Assembly: GCA_015227615.1 (NCBI GenBank)
Contig: JAALGZ010000003.1
Coordinates: forward strand, 1,860,001-1,924,000
Direction: 5' to 3'
DNA: 64,000 nucleotides
From: Labyrinthula sp. Ha
Lineage: Eukaryota; Sar; Bigyra; Labyrinthulida; Labyrinthulaceae
Shown: one piece after another, positions 24,324 to 35,600 of the stretch
Numbering within the stretch: position 1 is the stretch's first letter
Layout: every line of letters begins with the position of its first letter
Made by a program: the position numbers and the translations under genes
Notes under the pieces: model-generated
Seen by the model: only the letters and a program-made list of their open reading frames with translations
Databases searched by the model: none
What the model was told of the DNA's origin: nothing

Positions 24324-25917
24324 AATAAATGTTGACATTCTTGTATGAGGTAATGCTAATGACGATCTATTTGTAAAACTCGATTCTTGAACCATCTTAC
24401 ATGAATAGAAAATTATGATGGTTCAATAGAAAACAAGTGCTCTGCAGGAAATGCCAGCTACTTACCAAAGAATATACAAGCAAATAGTATAGGAACTGAC
24501 TCCTGAGTAAAATGTTATATACATGGCAAAACCACGTATAAATGGTGGAATTAACAAAAAAGAAAATGTTATACGTTGCTGATATTGTCTTGGTTCATTT
24601 CCAATCATTTGGAAATGGGTTTGTTAAATATATGAAAAAATTGGTTAATAGCTTGTAAAAGTCCAAATAGAGCTTTCTTAGATTCAATTGAAAAAATTTA
24701 CTTCGAATGTCTAGAGATGAAAGAAACCCAAAGGGAAAAGAAGATAAAACATACGAATTATGTCTAGAAAAATATTACTAAAGTTTTTAAGCATGTATTA
24801 ACTTAGTGTAACAAATTCTGTTTCCATGGCACAGTATGGTCTATATATCAACAGTTGAAGAAAGATCTATATAATGATAAGATGTCACAATAAACGAAGA
24901 GTTGTATATACAAGACTACCCGATACCGCAGCGAAAATGAAGTCACAAAAGAGGATTTAAATATTTCAGAAAAATGTGATCTTAGCATAAACCTTAGATA
25001 AGCGACCCAAATATATTAAAAGAAGAAAATTAAATTAATGCCATAATTCATTACTAGAATCTTCAATTATGAGATAGATATTAATATCTTAGCTCCAATA
25101 AAAGAGGAAAATTAACAAAAACATAAATTCTGAATATAGTTATACTCTGCCAAAGTGTATTATGCAAAATTGAGTAGTCAGAACTAAGGTGTTCTTGTAA
25201 CATTGCTGCTTAAAATAATAAGGAAATCTTTTAAAGCAAATATTTATTGAGAAAAATGAAATTCCAGCCACTCTTGAAAAGATTTCATTATTTCTAGTCA
25301 GCGTTTAGTAGTAGAAGGCAAGCAATATATAAATTAAAATAAAAAAAAGGTATACAAAACACTAAGCGAAGCTTGAAATTGTTATTCATTACCCATTAAT
25401 TAAGACCTGATGATCCCGCGTCATATATTACTTAATCGAGGGTAGGTTGCTGAAACACATAGCTCAAAATATGGCGAAGGAAAGAGCATATTTATATCTA
25501 CTAGCTAGGTAAAAATTAATAATTAAGACATTCAGATGAAGATGTATTTAAAGTACCGCTGTATTAATGAAACTGACCCTTTCTCAATAAATTTGATCAT
25601 CATCGAATTAAATGCACAGAAACACAGTTAAAGTAAAATAATGCAAACACCCAATTGAGTGAAGAAATTAGACAGTTATTAGCTCCTGGTGGCGATTGTG
25701 TACTTTTATAAAAACAATTCTCAAACAATAAGTTTCTAAATGTATTTTTCAACTTGAATAACTAAATGAGTTACAGATAAACCTAAAAAATAACGAAATA
25801 ATAAAGGTCCAGATGAAGATAAGACGTGTTTAAAGGATATTTGCAAGTCTGATAAGCAAGGTAGCAGAGAGCCAATGTTTCAAAGTATGTTACACACACC
25901 TTGGAAGTCAAATTAAA
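24324..25917. other. Intergenic, nothing recognised
   Basis: AT-rich DNA without a convincing frame, RNA gene or repeat. Confidence 0.5.
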
Positions 25918-27201
25918 TTGGGCTCCCATAGAGAATCAGGGTTTTGTGATAGCCCCCAAGAATTAACCAGAATTGCAATCAAGTTTATTCTGTACGTTTT
26001 TAATCCCATAGATGGTTACCACAAAGAAGTTACTCATTTGATGCATATAATCTCAGCATTAATCTATGGAATTGTTTCTTTGACGCATCTGAGGGCATTT
26101 TTCAATATTATCCAAATATCCCAATAACTTCTATTAAATAAAAACATGGATCAAGAGTTACAATGGGAAATTCCAACGTCATATTGAGGTGCAGATCCAT
26201 AAGTAGAAAACTAACACTATACACGTTTACTTTCATTGTCAAGAAAATACCTTTTCTAATGCGAAAAACCGAATACCTCTAGAGCAACCGGAATATTACT
26301 CAGGGAAATATATCTAAATATTAGAAACCACGTTATTGACCGCAACGGTAAAAGATTTTCAATGTTAGAAGAATCAACCTAAATAGATAAAATTATTGGA
26401 AAAGCATTTTGAAGTAGACATCAACCGTTATGAACTTAGACTCAAAGCTAGTAGTATTAAGTAACATACATTCATTTAACCCAACAGATATGTTAGTATC
26501 ACCACAATAGATGAAGTCACTAACTAATTAAAACGAACGGATCTTAATATAAACACTATGATCTAACCAATTCCTCGTCCTAATATGCACCCATATGTAA
26601 CCTTGTCTCATATACAGCCTCAGCAGATAATTATAGACTTGCCAAAGACCCCGTTCCATCAATATCGATTAAAGGATATTCTCTTAACAAATACAAATAA
26701 GTTAAAATTCCCACAATGTGCCTTGAAAGAAAAAAATAGATTTGGTAAAGGGGGAAAATGTCATATTAAAAACTAAAACTGGTCTACGAAGAATAGCCTT
26801 TGAAGTCTAAAATATTCATACAGCACCGCTCAACACAATGAAGAAGTTGGCAAAGGATGGAGAGAGGAAAAGGGCCGTGCTCAACAAGTTAGAAGCCAAT
26901 GTCGACCAGATATCATCGACGCAGCTATAAGAGTTGATATCAACAATAAAATATATCTCCACCATTAGCTGCAGCTAATCTGTATCTCAGGATATCCCTC
27001 CCCAAATGCTCAAATCCTCTAGTAGATTATTAGAAGAAGCTGTAACATAGTTGCGGTAAGAGCAAGGATGATATGGATCTGGAATTAACAATTGTACAAC
27101 ATAATGGTCAAGAAGTGCGAATGCCATCCTTATTTAAGCGTCTGTTGTCGCAGGGGCTAACCGTAATCTCACAGGAATCAGCTTTGGACATATTAGGTTA
27201 A
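25918..27201 (+). pseudogene. Decayed multi-part coding remnant, family unknown
   Basis: Protein-like stretches on + in shifting frames: around 25.92-26.13 kb (SPQELTRIAIKF), 26.40-26.46 kb (EKHFEVDINRYELRLKASS), 26.57-26.77 kb (PYVTLSHIQPQQIIIDLPK) and 26.83-27.20 kb, a GC-richer block. At the 3' end, SQDIPPQMLKSSSRLLEEA and DMDLELTIVQHNGQEVRMP would join in frame if 27042-27066 (GTAACA...GCAAG) were a 25-nt intron. The whole is interrupted many times. I recognise no domain; it may be a dead host gene or a dead mobile element. Confidence 0.4.
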
Positions 27202-28349
27202 TATATTGTTTTTTTTTCAGCAGTTAGTTTGGAACATTTGATCTCTTGTAAGTCAATTCAAGGGAACTTGGGGTAGCATGTTTATGCTATGTAGAGACTG
27301 TAGATTGATAGAAAAATGAGTTTGAGCCACATGATAGAAGTGGAAAATCAGAAAAGGTTGTATATTAAGCCTTAAAGTAAATTAAAAGCTCCTGCAATTG
27401 AATATCCTAGTATTTTTTTTTAGTTCTAGACTCAATTGGCAGTATGAGATTCCAAAAGCTCGTACTGGTTAGGAGAAAAGTGTCAATTGGTTCTGCATGA
27501 GAAATCTATCTAATATATATATATATATATATCTGTATCAAATGCGAGTCCGTCACCCTCTATCACTCAAAAGTAGATCCAACTTCATTTACTTTTAATA
27601 AACCAATTATTATGCTATATCTCATGGAAAACCTTTAGAGCGATTCCCCCTAACTACTTAAAGTATGTTGAGCTTCAACTAAATCCTCAACGTACACCGA
27701 CTGAGATATTTTGAAAAGGTATGCTCAAATCTGGGGAAATGCAAATTGAAGGCAGTCTTAATACCACCACTTTGGAAAAGTTGAGATGACAGTAGTTTTG
27801 ACGGGAAAACTCAATAAGGCGAAAGAATGAATATCCGGCAATAAACCCGATGTCAAGGTAGCTCCCTCCCTGTTGGTTCCTCTCTAAATATAAATTCATA
27901 AAAACATTGACCCTGAGTAATAAAACTTCAATGATAACACGAAGAAGCCTTCCAATGTTTGGAGTTCATCATAGAATGATCTCCAATACACATATGACCT
28001 GCAACTTTTTGCAGAAGTAGTAGCTTACAGATCCAAGTTCCTAATATTGGGTGTTTTGATTCTTCGTAATTTAGATTTTTGGTAAGTGTTAAATTAAACA
28101 TTTTATACTAGCATTCAACAAACTCCTTAGCATCCATCCATCAAACGACAAAAAATAAATAAGTGGTATTTTAAAACCAACAGTCTCATGCTAAAGCTCG
28201 ACCAAACCCACCTAAATCCTTTGTGTAGGTTGTTTTTCTTTGTTGATTTATTTCAACTCCAAGTATGCATTAATATTTAGTACCCCGTCAAATGATGTAC
28301 AACGTAAGAAGTATTCACTTGCAAATATTTTAGCTTCTAACATAATATT
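27202..28349. other. Intergenic with a short AT microsatellite
   Basis: An (AT)n run lies at about 27512-27532. A 70-codon minus ORF at 27687-27899 is unconvincing. Nothing else recognised. Confidence 0.45.
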
Positions 28350-29450
28350 AAAGTGTCAATAGCGTGGTAAAATTGGCAAATAAGGTGACTAATTCCAATG
28401 TTTTAACAAATAAGAACAGCTAGAAAAAGGTCTCACCGACTCAAGTTAACAGTAACGGCAGCAACTCGGTTTCGTCTCTTAACATAACTTGCTCTTGCTC
28501 TATCTATAAAATGACCGTTAAACTAATAACTGTGACTAGACGAAGAATCAATTTCTTGCTTAATTATCTAGGAACTATTATTGTCTTAAGGAAGGATGAT
28601 GTGCTTAATTTCCTATTCATTTGAGAAATTTTTAACAAAGCACGGTCTCATGAATCCTTGAGTTCAATACTAGAACATAGTATTGTTTGTTCCGTGACAG
28701 CAATGTGTTTGATACTCGAAGCACCTTATCAATTTCCTCTTCAGGCTTTTTGAAAAAGGGATAACGCCAAACCAAAGCATGATTATGTCATTGCCTCTCA
28801 GAATCACATTGTTATAGAACTTGGTGTCAAATATTGTACTTTGGTGCTGTCAAGATGAAAAAATGAGTGCGTTAACAGGTAGCTTCCATGTTTCTGGCTC
28901 CGAGATGACAAGTTAATAGACATCTGCTCAAGTATGATCCTGAACACATCAAAATCCATTGTCAGCACCATTTCCCTTATTACTTCTATATTTTGCCCTC
29001 CTCAACTAGGTAAATAGCAGCTTATCTATACTATCAAAAAAAGAAAAACCTTGGAATAAATCATTGGCACCTAGATCATCAAAAGGCGAGAGGAGCCTGC
29101 TTAGAAGTTTCTCTTCTCCAATAATAAAACTTAGCCTCAAAATCAAATTTGGTTCGGCACCACTAAAGATCATATTTACATTTTCAGTGTTCCTTTATAG
29201 TGTCAAAATTTTCTTTAAGGCTAAAAACAATGGAGTAGAAAACTACCCCAATATAGTTTTCCACTGTTGTATGAAGTATCTGCTTTTCTGCCTAAGTAGC
29301 CAACTATGAGCACCAACTTTTGTACCCTAGTTAAGGAAAGGTGACAAACAATATTGTTAAATGCATGAACTACACAACAATTCCCAAAAGTTGACCACAG
29401 AATACTCGTTTTCGTGAGAAGTAAAAGTTCATTAATAATAATCATAGAAA
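28350..29450 (-). pseudogene. Decayed gene on the minus strand, family unknown
   Basis: Reading the minus strand from 29.45 kb down, one meets strongly protein-like segments in shifting frames: VENYIGVVFYSIVFSLKENF; NMIFSGAEPNLILRLSFIIG with EEKLLSRLLSPFDDLGAND (about 29.01-29.19 kb); VISEPETWKLP; TIFDTKFYNNVILRGND; ALVWRYPFFKKPEEEIDKVL and SNTLLSRNKQYYVLVLN (about 28.6-28.8 kb). Complement positions 28847-28876 have the form of a 30-nt GT...TTGACAG intron that would link two of them in frame. Several stops and frame changes remain, so I call it a pseudogene. I could not identify the protein. Confidence 0.5.
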
Positions 29451-30429
29451 AGGTTCTTTATCAATATAGTCGTTAAGAAACGGTAAAGCATTCTGTTTAA
29501 GAATATTACCGTTAATTACTGGTAATAATATCATTAATTTCTTTGTTTTCGTAGTATCTCAAGAGTGAGAAAACCAATAAGTTCTGGTTCCCTTAAAGTT
29601 TTGACTAAAATTATATTTTTAACCAAATTAATAGATTCAAATTACGAACTTAGAGTAATTACGAGTACAGGAGAGAAACCCATGCGAGAGTTTTTTCTTT
29701 TACCTGCTACTAGAGATTTTCTCTCTTTTCTAGTTAAAGGTATTTATTTATTATGGTTTCAACTTCTACTCTAGCTGAAACATAAATTCAGTACTTTGTG
29801 ATTTGAAGTTCTAAGGCATGAGATTATTATAGTTGCATTAGAAAATGTGCTGTAACTTCATCTCTGTTCTGTTGCTCTGTCTCCTCTGTTTTGACTGTAA
29901 CATTAGTGCTTTTAATAAATAAATATAGAAATTACACAGCCATTTTGAGTAAAGGCTCGAGAAAATCAAACAACAAATTTTCAAGTGTCTTCAGACAAGA
30001 CCTGTATCATGGTTGTGGAATAATCTTTTCCTACTCTTTTGATCCGTTATTCTTGTTTACCAAAGGAAATTTTTATTACTTTAGGCTATTCGAGTTTTAT
30101 TATAGCTATAAAGACTAAGAAAACTAAATTCTGTTTAAGTGCTCAAAATAATAGAGTTTTATATTATACTAGAATCCTTAACCGAAGAACGATTCTAACC
30201 GTTGTGTTAAATTTTTACCGTTTGTTACCGTTAAGAGTTCTTAACGGAATTAAATTGAACTTTCCGTTTATCTGATTATGATAACGAACTTTATCTTGAC
30301 CATAAAATTATGGTAATACCTAATATAATACGAACTGCTATACTTGCTAGCTATGGGAAAACGATTTTTTTCTGGAACTAGATTCTCGTGACCAGCAAAG
30401 GTAGAAATTAACCGAGTTAATAGCAAGAG
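29451..30429. promoter_or_regulatory. Upstream region of seven-helix gene A with TACCGTTA motifs
   Basis: AACGGTAAA and TTACCGTTAA occur near 29479 and 29507. A tight group lies at about 30196-30248: TAACCGTTG, TACCGTTT, TACCGTTAA and TTAACGGA, 180-235 bases before the ATG. The cores resemble MYB-type sites. Small ORFs at 29565-30275 look like chance frames. Confidence 0.35.
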
Positions 30430-31491
30430 ATGTTGAAAATCTTAGACAATTCTACAAAGTGTGAAGTTCCTTTTCTTAGCAGTGATGAGGACAATTTATG
30501 CGATACAACTGTATACAAAGAATATTCGCCTTTTACGGAAGATCTTAGATATTTTGCCGTTTCAAGTTGTTTTTTCTACTTAATTATTCTTGCTGTAATC
30601 ATTGCATCGTTTTTATACACTAATCGACATATTACTTTTGAAAAGGATAAGAAAAAGGTTGACTTTTTTAGGTTTAATTTAATTTGTCTGGCTTTGCAAT
30701 TTGTTGGGTTAGTAGCTTTACTACTGTATTCTTTTAATGGGTTTATGTTAAAGCTCGATCCATATTCAACAAGAGGAAAGATAAATTGCTTCTGTATTAC
30801 TTTATCTTTTCAAGAATTAACAACTGGAAACTTTTACTTAATAAGAATCTTTAAGAATCTTATTGGGCTTATTGAATTAAGCGAAAAAAGAAATACATTA
30901 TATTCCAGAGTATTTAGATTTTTAGAATATTCTAATATTATTTATCTAGGAGTGATAATTATTGTGCTGATTATGACTAAGAATCAAATTCATTTGCTGC
31001 TGACTATATTTTGTATTGCTTTTCTTATCAACTTTACATCTGCATTTGTTATTCTCATTCAAGTATTAAATTCAGTATTAGAGAGTTTGGAGGAAATAGT
31101 TAAAAATTATGAAAAATCAGCTCATTCGTCAAACAATCAATGCAATAAATACAAAGTTCTTGTTAAAAAGCTTAGAATTTATAAACAAGGTGGAATCTTC
31201 CAGTGTTTTCTTATTTTTTCTACTGTTTTGGTTACACTAAATCCCAACTTGAATACTACTCCTGAAGGTTTAGTACTTCAAGCTGCATTATTGTCTGCTA
31301 TACCTGTTATTCAGATTCCTCTGTTACTTTTATATGCGAAATATATTTATTCTGGTTCAGATTTATGTTTTTCAAACAAGAAAAAAATATCACAATCTAA
31401 TGAAAACGGATTAAATATTCTCAGTAGAATTGCTCAAAGTATCCAACTTGAAATATCTGAAAACCACAGAAAACCAAGAAATTCTTTGTGA
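30430..31491 (+). CDS. Seven-helix (GPCR-like) membrane protein A, 353 aa
   Basis: The ORF runs from ATG to TGA without introns. An N-terminal segment of about 42 residues carries a glycosylation site (N7-S-T) and two Cys (11, 24). Hydrophobic helices fall near 43-64, 83-104, 119-141, 167-185, 187-213, 254-275 and 282-307. Lys/Arg-rich loops follow helices 1, 3 and 5 and the tail, which by the positive-inside rule puts the N terminus outside and the tail in the cytosol, as in G-protein-coupled receptors. The loop between helices 5 and 6 is about 40 residues and basic; the tail contains a possible amphipathic helix (LNILSRIAQSIQLEI). I see no class-defining DRY or NPxxY motif, though NPNLNTTPE lies between helices 6 and 7. 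Its paralogue is at 41145. Receptor function is an inference from topology only. Confidence 0.8.
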   Translation: MLKILDNSTKCEVPFLSSDEDNLCDTTVYKEYSPFTEDLRYFAVSSCFFYLIILAVIIASFLYTNRHITFEKDKKKVDFFRFNLICLALQFVGLVALLLYSFNGFMLKLDPYSTRGKINCFCITLSFQELTTGNFYLIRIFKNLIGLIELSEKRNTLYSRVFRFLEYSNIIYLGVIIIVLIMTKNQIHLLLTIFCIAFLINFTSAFVILIQVLNSVLESLEEIVKNYEKSAHSSNNQCNKYKVLVKKLRIYKQGGIFQCFLIFSTVLVTLNPNLNTTPEGLVLQAALLSAIPVIQIPLLLLYAKYIYSGSDLCFSNKKKISQSNENGLNILSRIAQSIQLEISENHRKPRNSL

Positions 31492-32213
31492 AAACAGTTT
31501 CCAATATATTTATTAATAGTTTTATCCCTGTTCATCCAATTCTCCTGTTTACTTCTTCGCTTTAGGATAATTTACAAAAACATTATATACAAACAGTACT
31601 TTTAGCCTTACTTAATCGAAATATACTCTCACCTCGTTGAATAGTTAGCTCAACAGTGAGTTCTAGATTATTCGAATTAATATATGAAATATTAATTAGT
31701 CAATTCTGAGTTAATATATCCTTCTAGTCATAAAATATCTTTCACGTATATGTTTCTTTGTATTGGGTTCCTATTTCATGTACAGATTCTATATCTAAAT
31801 CTGGATTACGAGTTTTCAAAATCTAGAATTTTACAACATTAGAAACCAAAGTATTCATTAATATTTGTTCTTGTGAAGAAACCTATCAAGAATATTGGTT
31901 GATTAATGATCGACAGGTGGTTGTATATTTTCATCCCTGGGTTATTGCTAAATTTTCTAAAGGTAAAAAAAAATCTAAAGTTGAAGTACTTTTTTCCTAT
32001 AATTTCAGAAACAATTTTCGAGAATATTTTCCTAGTAAAACGTGTTTAAATATATCTAGAGTTTACTACTTAGTTGTGTTGGATTGATTAAGACCTCAGT
32101 AAGATACCAAACGTTTTGTTATAGAGCCATTGTCCTGTGTGAAGTCTAAAGGTATGAAAGATAAATAATGAAAAAAGAATATTGAGTTTTAAATATATAT
32201 ATATATATATACA
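31492..32213. other. Intergenic, ending in an AT microsatellite
   Basis: AT-rich spacer with an (AT)n run at about 32192-32211. No coding signal that I would support. Confidence 0.5.
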
Positions 32214-32660
32214 TTACTTGCGAGTAGAGTCAAGATCTTCGTGGCATGAGAGCACAATCAGGTAATAGTATTCTTGGTTAACCATGACTGCAATATATTT
32301 GATTCTAAAAGAAAATAAATGCAACTTTAAGCTATTAAGCGAAATTGAAACATTAAATGTGTTGCTTAAAGTATATTCAGGTGCCCATAAAGCTTGAAGT
32401 TGAAGTTTTCGCGTGGTATTTTGTTTGCACTGTACTGGAAAATTTTCCTCGCAATTTGATTGGTTAGACAGTATTTTGGGCAAGAAAGGATCACCAAAGT
32501 ACCCGAGAAAAACATAGAACCAAGAAAATATATTTGACATAGCCTTTTTGTAACCAGAATAAAAGAGTATTATTTCCTCCAAAACTAGTGAAATTAATTT
32601 CTTTGTTGCAGATATACAGGAGAAACCCCTAAATAAATTATATGTAATGAGTATTAGCAT
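32214..32660 (-). CDS. Hypothetical 148-aa protein
   Basis: This ORF has an ATG and a TAA and is long for chance in DNA this AT-rich. Residues about 35-60 are aromatic and hydrophobic (NIFSWFYVFLGYFGDPFLP); the middle is polar with two Cys (CEENFPVQC) and the C-terminal part alternates like beta strands (KLHLFSFRIKYIAVMV) before ending HEDLDSTRK. No signal peptide or family motif is recognised. It lies tail-to-tail with seven-helix gene A and about 720 bases from it. It may be a complete small gene or an exon. Confidence 0.42.
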   Translation of the reverse strand: MLILITYNLFRGFSCISATKKLISLVLEEIILFYSGYKKAMSNIFSWFYVFLGYFGDPFLPKILSNQSNCEENFPVQCKQNTTRKLQLQALWAPEYTLSNTFNVSISLNSLKLHLFSFRIKYIAVMVNQEYYYLIVLSCHEDLDSTRK

Positions 32661-35600
32661 TATTCAAATCTTCCATGAACTAGAATCACTTTGAACTTGC
32701 TTAATAACATAATAAAAAAGCATAAGTGCTTATTTTACAATAATATTTGAGGCAAGTATCTAGAAAAAGGTTAATTACCCTAATATATACCTAGACTACC
32801 AATGCATCATATTTTGATTGTTTCAGAGGAAGAATTGTTACCACTTATGAAGAAGTATTTGTTTGACATGAATCAGTATAATTCCATTATTAATACAGTA
32901 TAACTAAAATTCAAACAAATATAATGCAAGTTTATTTTTCTTAAAATGGGAACGAGGGGTCACACGAACCACCAAAGATGGGTTCATTGAAAAAAATGAT
33001 TTTCTAAGGATAATAAATCCTTAGAACTATTCAAGTTTTCTTACTTTATAGATAATCAACAATATATCCATATTATAACAGTAACCGGGTAATGATTCCT
33101 TTACAATTGAGGGAATAACTTATAAGAACAGAGCACAAAATTTAAAGAGACCTTATCTTGATTGAAGAAAATAACAATCGCTTATCAAATTAGATTTGAT
33201 GATATATAATTGGGTTTAAGGTATTGTAACTATTTAACTGCTATATGCCTTTTACGATAATTATTCCAATTGAGCAAGATTATAATATATTACCTGACAT
33301 AGAAGAATTCTGAATAAAATATCGGACATTGTTTTCATTTTTCAAAGAAATGCCGCCAAATGTCTTGTCAGTTCATGTATATATATTGTCTCCTGGACAA
33401 CGCGTAAGAAAGCCCTTTTATTTGATTCTTTGACGGTATATAGAGTTTCTAACTACGGTTTTACCCAGGGATGTTTTTAGCCTTTGCCAACGTAGTTACA
33501 AGAACCACAGCAAGATATATCAAATAACTATGGGAAAGCTAAAATACTGAAATAATCTGTTATGGATGGTTTAAACACATAGTCGGCTAACTGGTTGAAA
33601 CCTTATCATTATTAGTAAAATATTAATTCTAAGAACATTTTTTACGTTATTCAAGGGATATAGTCTAAGAAGTAGCAACAAGTAATAAAATAACTTGTAG
33701 AAAGCTTAACCTCACATGGCTTGTTTTTTATTGATGCTATATGGATATTCTTAAGCAATATTTTACTTTAGATATTTCAGGCTCCAGTGGTGAGTCAGTT
33801 TATCTTATGGAATAAATTGACTTAGTTGGACTATCTGAAATTAATTTTTATTATTAGTGTGCACTGAGATAATAAGGAGCTTGATTTAGTTATAAGGTTA
33901 GACTTTCTTTAAGCTTTTTGAACATTATCTGAAACTATATAAAATTTATTGAAATTGTATTTTAATGGAGATTTCCTATGTAGTTTGCATGACAATGATT
34001 ATACATAGCGGCCATCTGCATTATTTTTTAATTTTATCAGGTTATCACAATCAACGATAAGTTGTTCTTAACAGATGATATACAAATCGTCTTTATTTTT
34101 TTAATTAACCAGGGAAACTTTATTTTTGTTGTTAGACAAGGATAGTATTTCTTAGTTAATTTAATTATGTTATTTAAAAATAAGGACTTTTCTAAAAGGT
34201 CCTCGACTTCCACAGCATTTCTATTCTTATCCTAATTGCAAAACTATGTGTCATCAGATACAATTTTATATCTTCCTATTTATTTTTCTCACTTCTTATA
34301 CATTTTTAGCTAAAATAAGAATAAGTATTATTGGAGTTGTATTTTTACATTTGAGTCTACTGGATTCATGAGAATATATAAAGCAAGTGAGAGTTGTTAT
34401 ACAAATTCAAAGGTTTTGGAGTAATAGCTAACGGAAGAAATCCTAAGAGCGTATTCCAGTTCGTGTTGAATATAAGAATAACTTAATATTTACTATTCTC
34501 AGAATAAGTCCAGGTTCAAATGATTTCACATGATTTTTTTATATCTGAAAATAGACAGATGATCATCTACAAACAGAGGGTGAATTAATTCTATTACAAT
34601 TTCTACATAAAAACATTTTTTATGAAAACAAATTAGCTAGATTACTTATTATCAAAAGTTCTTCACATTTTTCCTTATCACTGACACTAGAATAATAACC
34701 TACGAAAATAGGTTTCCTGGATTGCAGACGCGTTTTATTTTTTAAAATACCAAATCATCCTATCTGGCTATGTCATCAAATATCTCGTCCAGCTGTACGA
34801 ACTTGCTCTTAGAACAGAATGTTTATGATTTTATAAGAGATAGTTCAAATAATTATATATCCAGGTTCGGTAACTTTAGGCTTTTATACATTTTAGAATT
34901 AGCAATGACTCCTAATCCTATATAGAAAAGATATTACACATTTTACTTGAATAGTGACCACTAAGAGACTTTATAGTGATTTCATCGCTTGATATGGGGT
35001 ATATATCTAATTTCAAGAGCTTCACAAATAAAAACAAATGCTATAATCTCTTTATTTAAGAAATTCAAAATTAGAGGAAGCATTAGAAGGGAATATATAT
35101 TATAATGATTGTAGTTAAGTTTTACTTTGTCGCTCATATGTGACTCCCCTTCCTAGTTAGATGTGTTAGTGGCGAATTTAGTTGTATGCTTCCTAGTATC
35201 TTTGAACTGCATGAATTCTCCCTTGCTCTATATCTAGTATATTTTGCCTGTGGCAACAAAATTAGCAAATAGAAAAAATCAATACAGCAAGTGCTAATCT
35301 AGGATAATTTAATGCTGATAGATGACATTTATACCTATTTCAATACAATTTGAGATAGAACAGCTATACTATCAAAAACAAGATAATATAAATATTTATT
35401 GAGCTACAACACTTGTGCATGAGTACATGTATACACTGGAAGTTACCTCAATGGTTGCTAATAATGAGGTTCAAAAAGCCTTGCTGGATGTTAGCCTTGT
35501 TTGGGGCTCAAAATCTCATGCAGCGTACTGTAATAAAAACAGCTTCCAGAATTAAAGTATCGAAGGTACCAAATGACCAGGTTTACCAAATAGAACCAAC

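Noticed and set aside
27512-32211. (AT)n runs at 27512-27532 and 32192-32211 as replication origins or regulatory sites
   Set aside because: They are ordinary dinucleotide microsatellites with nothing nearby to suggest a role.
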